Part shown: in pieces, positions 1 through 4,905 of the stretch
Numbering within the stretch: the first letter of the stretch is position 1
Layout: the number at the start of each line of letters is the position of its first letter
Source of the DNA: Candidatus Moranbacteria bacterium CG_4_8_14_3_um_filter_41_13
Lineage (GTDB): Bacteria > Patescibacteriota > Minisyncoccia > Moranbacterales > UBA1568
NCBI GenBank assembly: GCA_002782305.1
Contig: PFHN01000056.1
Coordinates: 1-5,255, forward strand
Direction: 5' to 3'
Length of the DNA stretch: 5,255 nucleotides
The notes under the pieces: generated by a model
The model's database searches: none
Told to the model about the DNA's origin: nothing
Seen by the model: the letters and a program-made list of their open reading frames with translations, nothing else
Program-made: the position numbers and the translations under genes

Positions 1-42
1 ACCTTATCAGATGTCACCCCTTACTGTTAACTATACAGGTAC
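1..42. other. Unassigned left edge upstream of the tuf promoter
   Basis: These bases lie ahead of the promoter. All three forward frames run into a stop before or shortly after this segment (for example TAA at 28-30 and TGA at 44-46), so the tail of an upstream gene cannot be identified. No terminator hairpin with a T-run and no RNA gene is visible here. It is probably intergenic. Confidence 0.4.
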
Positions 43-71
43 TTGACAGCAGAAGTACAAGTTGCTATTAT
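43..71 (+). promoter_or_regulatory. Strong sigma70-type promoter for tuf (P1)
   Basis: A perfect -35 hexamer TTGACA (43-48) is followed by exactly 17 bases and then TATTAT (66-71), a 5/6 match to the -10 consensus. TG at 63-64, one base ahead of the -10, gives an extended -10. Transcription should start near 77-80, leaving a leader of about 140 bases before the tuf ATG. A promoter this close to consensus fits a gene for one of the most abundant cell proteins. It also suggests that tuf need not depend on transcription from upstream genes. No transcription start has been measured; the call rests on sequence match and spacing. Confidence 0.8.
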
Positions 72-89
72 GCTCAGTGATGCTTTTAC

Positions 90-123
90 CCAAGCTTTTT
101 TCATTTGTATGGGAAAAAATTGG
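90..123 (+). promoter_or_regulatory. Imperfect hairpin in the early tuf leader
   Basis: CCAA (90-93) can pair with TTGG (120-123), and TTTTTTC (96-102) with GAAAAAA (113-119). A two-base bulge (94-95) and a loop of about 10 bases remain. The stem is mostly A-U and so of modest strength. An alternative small stem GCTT/AAGC (82-85 with 92-95) would sit directly before the six-T run 96-101, like a weak terminator, and cannot form together with the larger hairpin. This could be a weak attenuator or chance in AT-rich DNA. Confidence 0.3.
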
Positions 124-149
124 TAGAAAAGAAAAGTAATAAATATAAT
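120..149 (+). promoter_or_regulatory. Possible second tuf promoter (P2)
   Basis: A perfect -10 hexamer TATAAT (144-149) lies 18 bases after TTGGTA (120-125), a 4/6 match to the -35 consensus. A start near 156 would give a leader of about 60 bases beginning just before the foldable element at 163-203. The surrounding DNA is very AT-rich, so a chance TATAAT is quite possible. It is weaker than the promoter at 43-71. Confidence 0.4.
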
Positions 150-162
150 TTGTAATCATTAG

Positions 163-203
163 GAGAACGCAGACTTTACGATACGTAAGGTTGAAGCGAA
201 CTC
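163..203 (+). promoter_or_regulatory. Foldable tuf leader element containing a distant AGGAG
   Basis: Nested pairing can form. GAG (163-165) pairs with CTC (201-203), CGC (168-170) pairs with GCG (196-198) across an AA/AA internal loop, and an inner seven-pair stem joins 174-180 to 184-190 with an ATA loop and one G-U pair. The only good Shine-Dalgarno-like string in the leader, AGGAG (161-165), lies 51 bases before the ATG and is partly inside this structure. It therefore cannot serve tuf in the usual way. A near-repeat of TACGATACGTA (177-187) occurs at 205-215, 10 of 11 bases identical, just before the start codon. A regulatory role is inferred only. Confidence 0.4.
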
Positions 204-216
204 ATACGATACATAT

Positions 217-1407
217 ATGGCAGAGCAATTTGATCGCAGTAAACCACACGTAAACGTCGGTACCATCGGTCACGTCGACCATGGGAAGACAACTTTGACA
301 GCCGCTATTTTGCATGTGCAAAGTTTGCTTGGTTTGGCAAAGGAAAAAGGTATTGATGAAATCGACAAGGCTCCAGAAGAGCGTGAACGCGGTATTACTA
401 TCGCTACTGCTCACTGTGAATATTCGACAGAAGCTCGTCACTACGCACACGTAGACTGTCCTGGTCACGCTGACTATATCAAAAACATGATTACTGGTGC
501 TGCTCAGATGGACGGTGCTATCCTCGTTGTTTCTGCTACTGATGGTCCTATGCCACAGACTCGTGAACACATCCTCCTCGCTCGTCAGGTAGGTGTCCCT
601 GCTATTGTGGTGTTCCTCAACAAAGTAGACATGGTAGATGATGAAGAGCTCATCGAACTCGTCGAAGCTGAAGTTCGTGAACTGCTTTCAAAATATGAAT
701 TTGATGGAGACAAGGCAATTATCGTTCGTGGTAGTGCTCTCAAGGCTCTCAACGTTAAATCAGCTGATGATCCAGATGCAAAGTGTATCGCTGATCTTAT
801 GAAGGCTATTGACGAGAGTATTCCGCAACCAGTTCGTGATTTGGACAAACCTTTCCTTCTCCCAATCGAAGATATCTTCTCTATTGAAGGTCGTGGTACT
901 GTGGTGACTGGCCGTATCGAACGTGGCGTAATCAATATCAACGAAGAAGTAGAAATTATTGGTCTTGCTGATACACGGAAAACTGTTGTGACTGGTATCG
1001 AAATGTTCAACAAATCCCTGAACCGTGGTGAATGTGGAGACAATGCTGGTCTCCTTATCCGAGGTATCAAGAAAGAAGATGTTCAGCGTGGTCAGGTGCT
1101 CGCAAAGACAGGATCTATCACTCCTCATACCGAATTTGATGGAGAAGTCTATGTACTCTCCAAAGAAGAAGGTGGACGACATACTCCATTTTTCAAGGGA
1201 TACAAACCACAATTCTACATCCGTACAACTGATGTGACTGGTGAAGTAGAACTTCCAGAAGGAACAGAGATGGTAATGCCTGGTGATACTGTAAAACTGA
1301 AAGTAAAACTCCTCGCTCCTGTAGCTATGGAAGATGGTATGCGCTTCGCAATCCGTGAAGGTGGTCGTACAGTAGGTGCTGGTGTTGTAACCAAAATTTT
1401 GAAATAA
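217..1407 (+). CDS. tuf: Elongation factor Tu (EF-Tu)
   Basis: This translational GTPase carries aminoacyl-tRNA to the ribosomal A site in the cytoplasm. At 396 residues it is full length (E. coli has 394). All five G motifs are present: GHVDHGKT (18-25), RGITI (58-62, with the Mg-coordinating Thr61), DCPGH (80-84, with catalytic His84), NKVD (135-138) and SAL (173-175). The hydrophobic gate residues Val20 and Ile60 are kept. Domains 2 and 3 follow from about residue 210, with the usual RGTVVTGRIERG and EGGRHTPFFKGY blocks and the C-terminal REGGRTVGAGVV. The ATG gives the standard N-terminus; no Shine-Dalgarno stands at normal distance (upstream is CGATACATAT). The gene ends with TAA. It follows a near-consensus promoter and precedes rpsJ by 115 bases, the common tuf-S10 order. 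Nothing suggests damage or transfer. Confidence 0.99.
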   Translation: MAEQFDRSKPHVNVGTIGHVDHGKTTLTAAILHVQSLLGLAKEKGIDEIDKAPEERERGITIATAHCEYSTEARHYAHVDCPGHADYIKNMITGAAQMDGAILVVSATDGPMPQTREHILLARQVGVPAIVVFLNKVDMVDDEELIELVEAEVRELLSKYEFDGDKAIIVRGSALKALNVKSADDPDAKCIADLMKAIDESIPQPVRDLDKPFLLPIEDIFSIEGRGTVVTGRIERGVININEEVEIIGLADTRKTVVTGIEMFNKSLNRGECGDNAGLLIRGIKKEDVQRGQVLAKTGSITPHTEFDGEVYVLSKEEGGRHTPFFKGYKPQFYIRTTDVTGEVELPEGTEMVMPGDTVKLKVKLLAPVAMEDGMRFAIREGGRTVGAGVVTKILK

Positions 1408-1419
1408 CTCCCATCATAA

Positions 1420-1437
1420 GAAGATGGACACATCTTC
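1420..1437 (+). promoter_or_regulatory. Perfect hairpin just after tuf
   Basis: GAAGATG (1420-1426) pairs fully with CATCTTC (1431-1437) around the four-base loop GACA. It begins 12 bases after the tuf stop codon. No T-run follows, so it is not a standard intrinsic terminator. Protecting the tuf mRNA 3' end, or marking a processing site between tuf and rpsJ, would fit. Confidence 0.45.
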
Positions 1438-1447
1438 AGGGAATTGA

Positions 1448-1477
1448 GTGCAGAGCAATCACGAGGATTGCTCTCAC
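1448..1477 (+). promoter_or_regulatory. Strong hairpin in the tuf-rpsJ spacer
   Basis: AGAGCAATC (1452-1460) pairs perfectly with GATTGCTCT (1466-1474) around the loop ACGAG. The stem is extended by GTG (1448-1450) with CAC (1475-1477) past a single bulged C, giving about 12 pairs. GAAT (1441-1444) with ATTC (1482-1485) could extend it further. The tail (GATTATTCTC) is only loosely T-rich, so transcription probably continues into rpsJ. The role is unknown; RNA processing, pausing, differential stability or protein binding are all possible. Confidence 0.5.
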
Positions 1478-1482
1478 GATTA

Positions 1483-1497
1483 TTCTCTGAAAGGGAA
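1483..1497 (+). promoter_or_regulatory. Small hairpin upstream of rpsJ
   Basis: TTCTCT (1483-1488) can pair with AGGGAA (1492-1497), with one G-U pair and a GAA loop. It partly competes with the outer extension of the preceding hairpin (1482-1485). The GGGA it contains lies about 26 bases before the rpsJ ATG, too far to act as a ribosome binding site. It is short and could be chance. Confidence 0.25.
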
Positions 1498-1522
1498 TAG
1501 ATACTTACTTTAAAATGACGCA

Positions 1523-1849
1523 ATGAAAAAGACAGAAACAACGCAGGAAATGCGTGTGAGAATTAAAATCAAGGCTTACGATCACAAAGTGATTGACCAA
1601 TCTGCGCGAAAGATTGTTGAAACAGCAGAACGTACAGGTGCTCTTATTACAGGTCCAGTACCGCTTCCAACAGAAATTCACAAAGTGACCGTCAACCGTT
1701 CGACTTTCGTACACAAGAATTCGAGAGACCAATACGAAATGCGTGTGCACAAAAGACTGATTGATATTCTGAATCCTACGGCAAAGACCATCGAAAACCT
1801 CACCAATCTGGATTTGCCAGCAGGAGTAGACATAGAAATAAAGATGTAG
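1523..1849 (+). CDS. rpsJ: 30S ribosomal protein S10
   Basis: S10 is a small-subunit head protein; in other bacteria it is also NusE, a partner of NusB in transcription antitermination. The 108-residue product matches the family throughout: RVRIKIKAYDHKVID (11-25), IVETAERTGA, then GPVPLPT, the RDQYEMRVHKRLIDI block and the closing DLPAGVDIEI. E. coli S10 has 103 residues; the few extra residues are at the N-terminus. A later ATG at 1550 (Met10) would give a shorter protein, but the AGGA near it is too close to serve as its Shine-Dalgarno, so 1523 is kept with moderate certainty. This start also lacks a Shine-Dalgarno and is the only one of eight with A rather than T just before ATG. A three-codon ORF (1515-1526) overlaps the start. 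The gene ends with TAG. Confidence 0.97.
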   Translation: MKKTETTQEMRVRIKIKAYDHKVIDQSARKIVETAERTGALITGPVPLPTEIHKVTVNRSTFVHKNSRDQYEMRVHKRLIDILNPTAKTIENLTNLDLPAGVDIEIKM

Positions 1850-1855
1850 TAGAAT
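1827..1855 (+). promoter_or_regulatory. Candidate promoter for the rplC transcript, overlapping the end of rpsJ
   Basis: TAGACA (1827-1832, 5/6 match to the -35) is followed by exactly 17 bases and TAGAAT (1850-1855, 5/6 match to the -10). The rpsJ stop codon lies immediately before the -10. Predicted initiation near 1861-1863 would place the foldable element (1884-1937) and the T-run hairpin (1951-1984) in a leader of about 155 bases before rplC. The sequence is AT-rich, so chance cannot be excluded. Confidence 0.5.
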
Positions 1856-1883
1856 AGAGCGTACCAAGAAAAAAGATAAAAAA

Positions 1884-1937
1884 CTCGTTCAAGTCCTCCC
1901 TTCTTTCTTCAAAGAAGTACCAAGGATACTAAGCGAG
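1884..1937 (+). promoter_or_regulatory. Long imperfect stem-loop in the rplC leader, possible autoregulatory RNA
   Basis: Pairing can be followed inward in four blocks. CTCGTT (1884-1889) pairs with AGCGAG (1932-1937, one G-U), AGT (1892-1894) with ACT (1928-1930), CCT (1895-1897) with AGG (1923-1925), and CTTCTTT (1900-1906) perfectly with AAAGAAG (1911-1917), closing a CTTC loop. Small bulges and internal loops separate the blocks, as in many protein-binding RNAs. It lies between a promoter-like pair and a terminator-like hairpin. Ribosomal protein leaders commonly have this arrangement; in E. coli, L4 controls the S10 operon through its leader. The effector, if any, is unknown. GTACCAAG occurs twice nearby (1861-1868 and 1917-1924). 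Confidence 0.5.
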
Positions 1938-1950
1938 CCATGTTTGAGAG

Positions 1951-1984
1951 AACTGGCTGTGTCTTAGAAAAGGCCAGTTTTTTT
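1951..1984 (+). terminator. Intrinsic terminator or attenuator between rpsJ and rplC
   Basis: AACTGGC (1951-1957) pairs perfectly with GCCAGTT (1973-1979). A smaller CTT/AAG stem with an AGAA loop sits inside (1963-1972). The RNA then carries seven consecutive Us (1978-1984). This is the only good Rho-independent terminator shape found in the window, and it stands inside what is normally one operon. AGCCA (1936-1940) can alternatively pair with TGGCT (1954-1958). That pairing would break both the terminator and the base of the upstream stem, which suggests conditional readthrough. It could end the tuf-rpsJ transcript, attenuate rplC onward, or both. Confidence 0.72.
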
Positions 1985-2017
1985 GTTACCAAATACATTT
2001 GTTTAAGCAGTACAGCT

Positions 2018-2626
2018 ATGAAATTCCTCATCGGAAAAAAACTCGGTATGACAACGCTCTTTGATGAAACAAAGGGTGCTTTGAATGTGACACTTATTGC
2101 TTGCGAAGAGAATACCGTAAAAATGAATCGTACTTTCGAAAAAGATGGTTACCTCGCCGTACAAATAGAAACAGAAAAAACAGGCAAGAAAACTATTCGC
2201 AAAGAATTCCGTGTTGACAAAGCGGTAACTATCGAATCAGAGCGACCAGGAATGGTATCTGAGCTCGAGAAATATCCTATTGATGCGAAACTCGATGCTT
2301 CACTTTTCGAAGTAGGTGATATCGTCAATGTGGCTGGTGTTACGAAGGCCAAAGGTTTCCAAGGACCAGTCAAGCGGTATGGATTTGCTGGAGGACGCAA
2401 GACTCATGGTGGAAAACACGATTTGCGTAAGCCTGGATCTATTGGAGCGACTTTCCCAGAACACGTTGTAAAAGGACGTCGTATGGCAGGCCGAATGGGT
2501 GGCGTGAATATGACTGCTCTCAATCTCCATATCGTCTATATCAACAAAGAAGAAGGTTTGATTGGTGTCAGGGGTGCTGTACCAGGAGTGAACGGACGTA
2601 TTGTCAAAATAACGAGCGTGAAATAA
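2018..2626 (+). CDS. rplC: 50S ribosomal protein L3
   Basis: L3 is an early-assembling 23S rRNA-binding protein whose extension reaches towards the peptidyl-transferase centre. The 202-residue product (E. coli 209) starts with the family N-terminus MKFLIGKKLGMTTLFDE and carries the conserved core KGFQGPVKRYGFAGG (112-126), RKTHGG, KPGSIGATFPEHV (138-150), KGRRMAGRMGG (152-162) and GVRGAVPGVNG (183-193). The frame stays open upstream to an ATG at 1940, but that longer form would translate the terminator hairpin and add 26 residues unlike L3, so the start at 2018 is preferred. There is no Shine-Dalgarno; T precedes ATG. Where E. coli L3 has the Gln methylated by PrmB (Gln150, in SIGQNQ), this protein reads SIGATF, so that modification site is absent. 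rplD follows after 8 bases. Confidence 0.97.
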   Translation: MKFLIGKKLGMTTLFDETKGALNVTLIACEENTVKMNRTFEKDGYLAVQIETEKTGKKTIRKEFRVDKAVTIESERPGMVSELEKYPIDAKLDASLFEVGDIVNVAGVTKAKGFQGPVKRYGFAGGRKTHGGKHDLRKPGSIGATFPEHVVKGRRMAGRMGGVNMTALNLHIVYINKEEGLIGVRGAVPGVNGRIVKITSVK

Positions 2627-2634
2627 TAGAACCT

Positions 2635-3288
2635 ATGACAAAGATTACGGTAAAAAATATAGCAGGCAAAGATGTAAAGGAAATCGAATTACAAGATTTC
2701 GTTTTCAATGTGCCTTCTAACAATACACTGCTTCATCAGATTTATGTGGCGCAATCAGCCAATCTCCGCAGTCCTATCGCTCATACCAAAGACCGTGCCG
2801 AACGCAGTGGTTCTGGTATCAAGCCTTGGCGTCAGAAAGGTACGGGCCGTGCTCGTGCTGGTTCTGCTCAGAGTCCTTTGTGGCGAAAAGGTGGTGTCAC
2901 CTTTGGTCCAACTAAAGATCGTAATTTCAGCAAAGATACCAATCAGAAGATGCGCCAAAAAGCCGTGATGATTGCTCTTTCTGAGAAAATCCGATCTGGA
3001 AAAATGATTGTTGTTGATACGCTCAATTATTCTGAGAAGAAGACAAAACTTTTTGCAGAAACACTGAAAGCCTTTGGTATCACTGGACGAAGTATGATTC
3101 TTTCTTTGACAGGTGATGAACGAACACTGACCGTGATGAGTCGCAATATTCCAAAAGTTGAGAATATCCCAACCGAAATGCTGAGTGTGATAAATCTCCT
3201 CAATCGTGAATATCTCATCATCACAGAAGCTGGTATCAAGAGTCTTGAACATCGTTTCGCAGCCTGGAATAAACAAGAGACCAAGTAA
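2635..3288 (+). CDS. rplD: 50S ribosomal protein L4
   Basis: L4 binds 23S rRNA, and its long loop lines the narrow part of the polypeptide exit tunnel together with L22. In E. coli it also represses its own operon. The 217-residue product (E. coli 201) has the N-terminal strand region, then the tunnel loop block GSGIKPWRQKGTGRARAG (59-76) with SPLWRKGGVTFGP (80-92). The C-terminal alpha/beta domain follows, with LSEKIRSGKMIVVD, LSLTGDE and NLLNREYLIIT (188-197). The final ten or so residues, rich in Lys, Gln and Glu, are a short extension. The start at 2635 follows the rplC stop by 8 bases, with no Shine-Dalgarno and T before ATG. If the leader ahead of rplC is autogenously controlled, L4 is the first effector to suspect from family knowledge, though nothing in the sequence proves it. 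Confidence 0.97.
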   Translation: MTKITVKNIAGKDVKEIELQDFVFNVPSNNTLLHQIYVAQSANLRSPIAHTKDRAERSGSGIKPWRQKGTGRARAGSAQSPLWRKGGVTFGPTKDRNFSKDTNQKMRQKAVMIALSEKIRSGKMIVVDTLNYSEKKTKLFAETLKAFGITGRSMILSLTGDERTLTVMSRNIPKVENIPTEMLSVINLLNREYLIITEAGIKSLEHRFAAWNKQETK

Positions 3289-3297
3289 TATAATTGT

Positions 3298-3678
3298 ATG
3301 GCATTATTCAAAGATACAACTGAAAAGAAAGAAGAAAAGACCGTGAAAGAAGTTTCTTCTTCAAAGAAGACAGGAAACGTAAAGCAGAGCTCATTTGCGG
3401 GACGTATTCTTTCCAGACCACGAGTGACTGAAAAAGCCTATGCTTTGAATACTCTCAATCAATACGTTTTTGTTATTACGAAAGAATCAACAAAAGGTTC
3501 TGTGAAACGAGCAGTAGAAGAAGTCTACGGTGTGAACGTCGAGAAAGTCCGTATTGTAAAACTTCCAGCACAGAAACGCGTATTTGGAAAGAACATCGGC
3601 ACAAAGGCTGCAATCAAGAAAGCCATTGTAAGCGTAAAGAAAGGACAAACAATAGAACTTTTTAAAGGTGGTATGTAA
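3298..3678 (+). CDS. rplW: 50S ribosomal protein L23 with an N-terminal extension
   Basis: L23 sits beside the tunnel exit and is the docking site for trigger factor and the signal recognition particle. The core runs from about residue 36 (GRILSRPRVTEKA) to the end, with QYVFVITKESTKGSVKRAVEEVYGV and the terminal VKKGQTIELF. The Glu in the VTEK motif (Glu45) corresponds to E. coli Glu18, which contacts trigger factor. The product has 126 residues against 100 in E. coli. The surplus is a hydrophilic Lys/Glu/Ser/Thr-rich stretch at residues 1-35, probably disordered. The ATG at 3298 is the only start upstream of the core: no internal Met or other plausible start precedes the RPRVTEK block, so the extension is likely real. 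It begins 9 bases after rplD, without Shine-Dalgarno. Confidence 0.96.
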   Translation: MALFKDTTEKKEEKTVKEVSSSKKTGNVKQSSFAGRILSRPRVTEKAYALNTLNQYVFVITKESTKGSVKRAVEEVYGVNVEKVRIVKLPAQKRVFGKNIGTKAAIKKAIVSVKKGQTIELFKGGM

Positions 3679-3701
3679 TCTCACTTCGGTAGAAAAACAC
3701 T

Positions 3702-4529
3702 ATGGCAATTAAGATCTACAAAAAGAATAACGCAGGACGACGCAATATGTCGGTGGTTAAACCAGAAGGTGTGACTGACAGAGCGCCAGAGAAGTCTTTG
3801 CTTTCAGCTCTTCCACGAAAAGCTGGTCGTTCAGGCGGAAAAATTTCTGTTCGCCATCAGGGTGGTGGAGTGAAGCGTATGTACCGTATTATTGATTTTC
3901 GTCAAGACAAACACGATATCCCTGGTCGTATCGCCAGTATTGAAAAAGATCCGAACCGTTCTTGTCTCATTGCTCTCGTACACTATGTCGATGGTGAAAA
4001 GCGCTATGTACTAGCAACCAATGGTATGCGTCAGGGTCAGGAAATTATTTCTGGAGAAGTAACGCCAATCGTCAATGGAAATCGCTTGCTCTTAAAAAAT
4101 ATTCCTATCGGTACCGCTATTTGCAATATCGAGATGAAAATTGGTAAGGGTGGACAGATTGTCCGCAGTGCAGGAACCCAAGCGTCACTGATGGCACTTG
4201 ATGGACCGATGGCCCAAGTAAAACTTGCTTCAGGAGAAATTCGCTTGATTAGTAAGGAATGCTATGCTACGATCGGACAAGTGAGTAACTTCGAACACAG
4301 CGCTGAAAGAATCGGAAAAGCAGGTCGCGCTCGTCATATGAATCATCGCCCAGTCGTTCGTGGTAGTGCGATGAACCCAGTTGATCACCCACATGGTGGT
4401 GGAGAAGGACGTCAGCCAATCGGTATGCATCCGAAAACTCCATGGGGCAAGCCAGCACTTGGTAAGAAGACAAGAAAACGTAAGAATATTACCAGCAAGT
4501 ACATCGTCAAACGTCGTCAGAAGAAATAG
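3702..4529 (+). CDS. rplB: 50S ribosomal protein L2
   Basis: L2 is one of the largest and most conserved ribosomal proteins, needed for subunit association and the peptidyl-transferase environment. The 275-residue product is full length (E. coli 273). Visible blocks are RHQGGGVKRMYRIIDF (51-66), the EKDPNRS motif (81-87), NIPIGTAICNIEMKIGKGGQ (133-152), RSAGTQASLMA, and GKAGRARH (205-212). The most conserved segment is AMNPVDHPHGGGEG (223-236). Its DHPH holds the His equivalent to E. coli His229, implicated in peptidyl transfer. The basic C-terminal tail (GKKTRKRKNITSKYIVKRRQKK region) contacts rRNA. It starts 23 bases after rplW, with no Shine-Dalgarno, and ends in TAG. Nothing is missing or unusual. 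Confidence 0.99.
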   Translation: MAIKIYKKNNAGRRNMSVVKPEGVTDRAPEKSLLSALPRKAGRSGGKISVRHQGGGVKRMYRIIDFRQDKHDIPGRIASIEKDPNRSCLIALVHYVDGEKRYVLATNGMRQGQEIISGEVTPIVNGNRLLLKNIPIGTAICNIEMKIGKGGQIVRSAGTQASLMALDGPMAQVKLASGEIRLISKECYATIGQVSNFEHSAERIGKAGRARHMNHRPVVRGSAMNPVDHPHGGGEGRQPIGMHPKTPWGKPALGKKTRKRKNITSKYIVKRRQKK

Positions 4530-4552
4530 TATTATCATAAATCGAAAACTGT

Positions 4553-4897
4553 ATGTCACGAAGTCTCAAAAAAGGTCCATATGTTGATCCTCGCGTTCTA
4601 AAAAAACTCGAAGGAAAGAAGCTCGGTGATCGCACTGTGATAAAAACATGGTCACGATCCTGTACTATCTCTCCTGAGATGACTGGTTTTACCTTTGGAG
4701 TACACAATGGAAAAGATTTTATTCCTGTTTTCGTTACGGAAGAAATGGTAGGACACAAGTTAGGTGAGTTCTCTCCAACACGTACTTTCCGTCGTCATGG
4801 AGGAAAGATGCAGAAAGATTTGGAAACAGCCGCCAAACAACGTGATCTCGACGCAGCCAAAGCCGCTAAAAATTCTGCTCCTGCAGGTAAGAAGTAA
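4553..4897 (+). CDS. rpsS: 30S ribosomal protein S19 with a C-terminal tail
   Basis: S19 lies in the small-subunit head, partners with S13 and contacts the large subunit in the intersubunit bridge region. The product begins with MSRSLKKGPYVDPRVLKKL (1-19) and keeps WSRSCTISPEMTGFTFGVHNGK (33-54), the FVTEEMVGHKLGEFSPTRTFR block (60-80) and the basic RHGGK. It has 114 residues where E. coli has 92. From about residue 90 it continues as an Ala/Lys/Asp-rich tail ending APAGKK, likely helical or disordered and outside the conserved fold. It starts 23 bases after rplB, with no Shine-Dalgarno and T before ATG. It ends in TAA 8 bases before the rplV start. Confidence 0.98.
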   Translation: MSRSLKKGPYVDPRVLKKLEGKKLGDRTVIKTWSRSCTISPEMTGFTFGVHNGKDFIPVFVTEEMVGHKLGEFSPTRTFRRHGGKMQKDLETAAKQRDLDAAKAAKNSAPAGKK

Positions 4898-4905
4898 ATA
4901 ATGTT

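Noticed and set aside
1550..1849. Shorter rpsJ from ATG 1550
   Set aside because: AGGA at 1545-1548 is almost adjacent to this ATG, too close for ribosome binding, and the upstream ATG at 1523 gives an S10 only a few residues longer than E. coli's.
1940..2626. Longer rplC reading frame starting at ATG 1940 (228 residues)
   Set aside because: The extra 26 residues would be translated from the terminator hairpin and T-run, do not resemble L3, and the start has no supporting signal. The L3 family N-terminus begins at Met 2018.
2708..2968. Forward alternative-frame ORFs inside tuf, rplD and rplB (1025-1237, 2708-2968, 4381-4587)
   Set aside because: They lie within confirmed genes in another frame and show no recognisable protein or start signal.
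3353..3369. CTTCAAAGAAG in rplW (3359-3369), identical to part of the rplC leader hairpin (1907-1917)
   Set aside because: An 11-base match in A/G- and T/C-rich sequence. In rplW it is explained by Ser and Lys codons, and the stem it could form there is short. A mimic of a protein-binding site is not supported.
3679..3701. TTCG tetraloop-like hairpin in the rplW-rplB gap
   Set aside because: Only about two pairs can close the loop before mismatches, and no T-run follows.
202..4758. Open frames on the minus strand (for example 202-570, 585-1070, 2755-3276, 4230-4559)
   Set aside because: All lie antisense to strongly conserved tuf or ribosomal protein genes, resemble no family I recognise, and arise as shadows of the coding strand's codon use.
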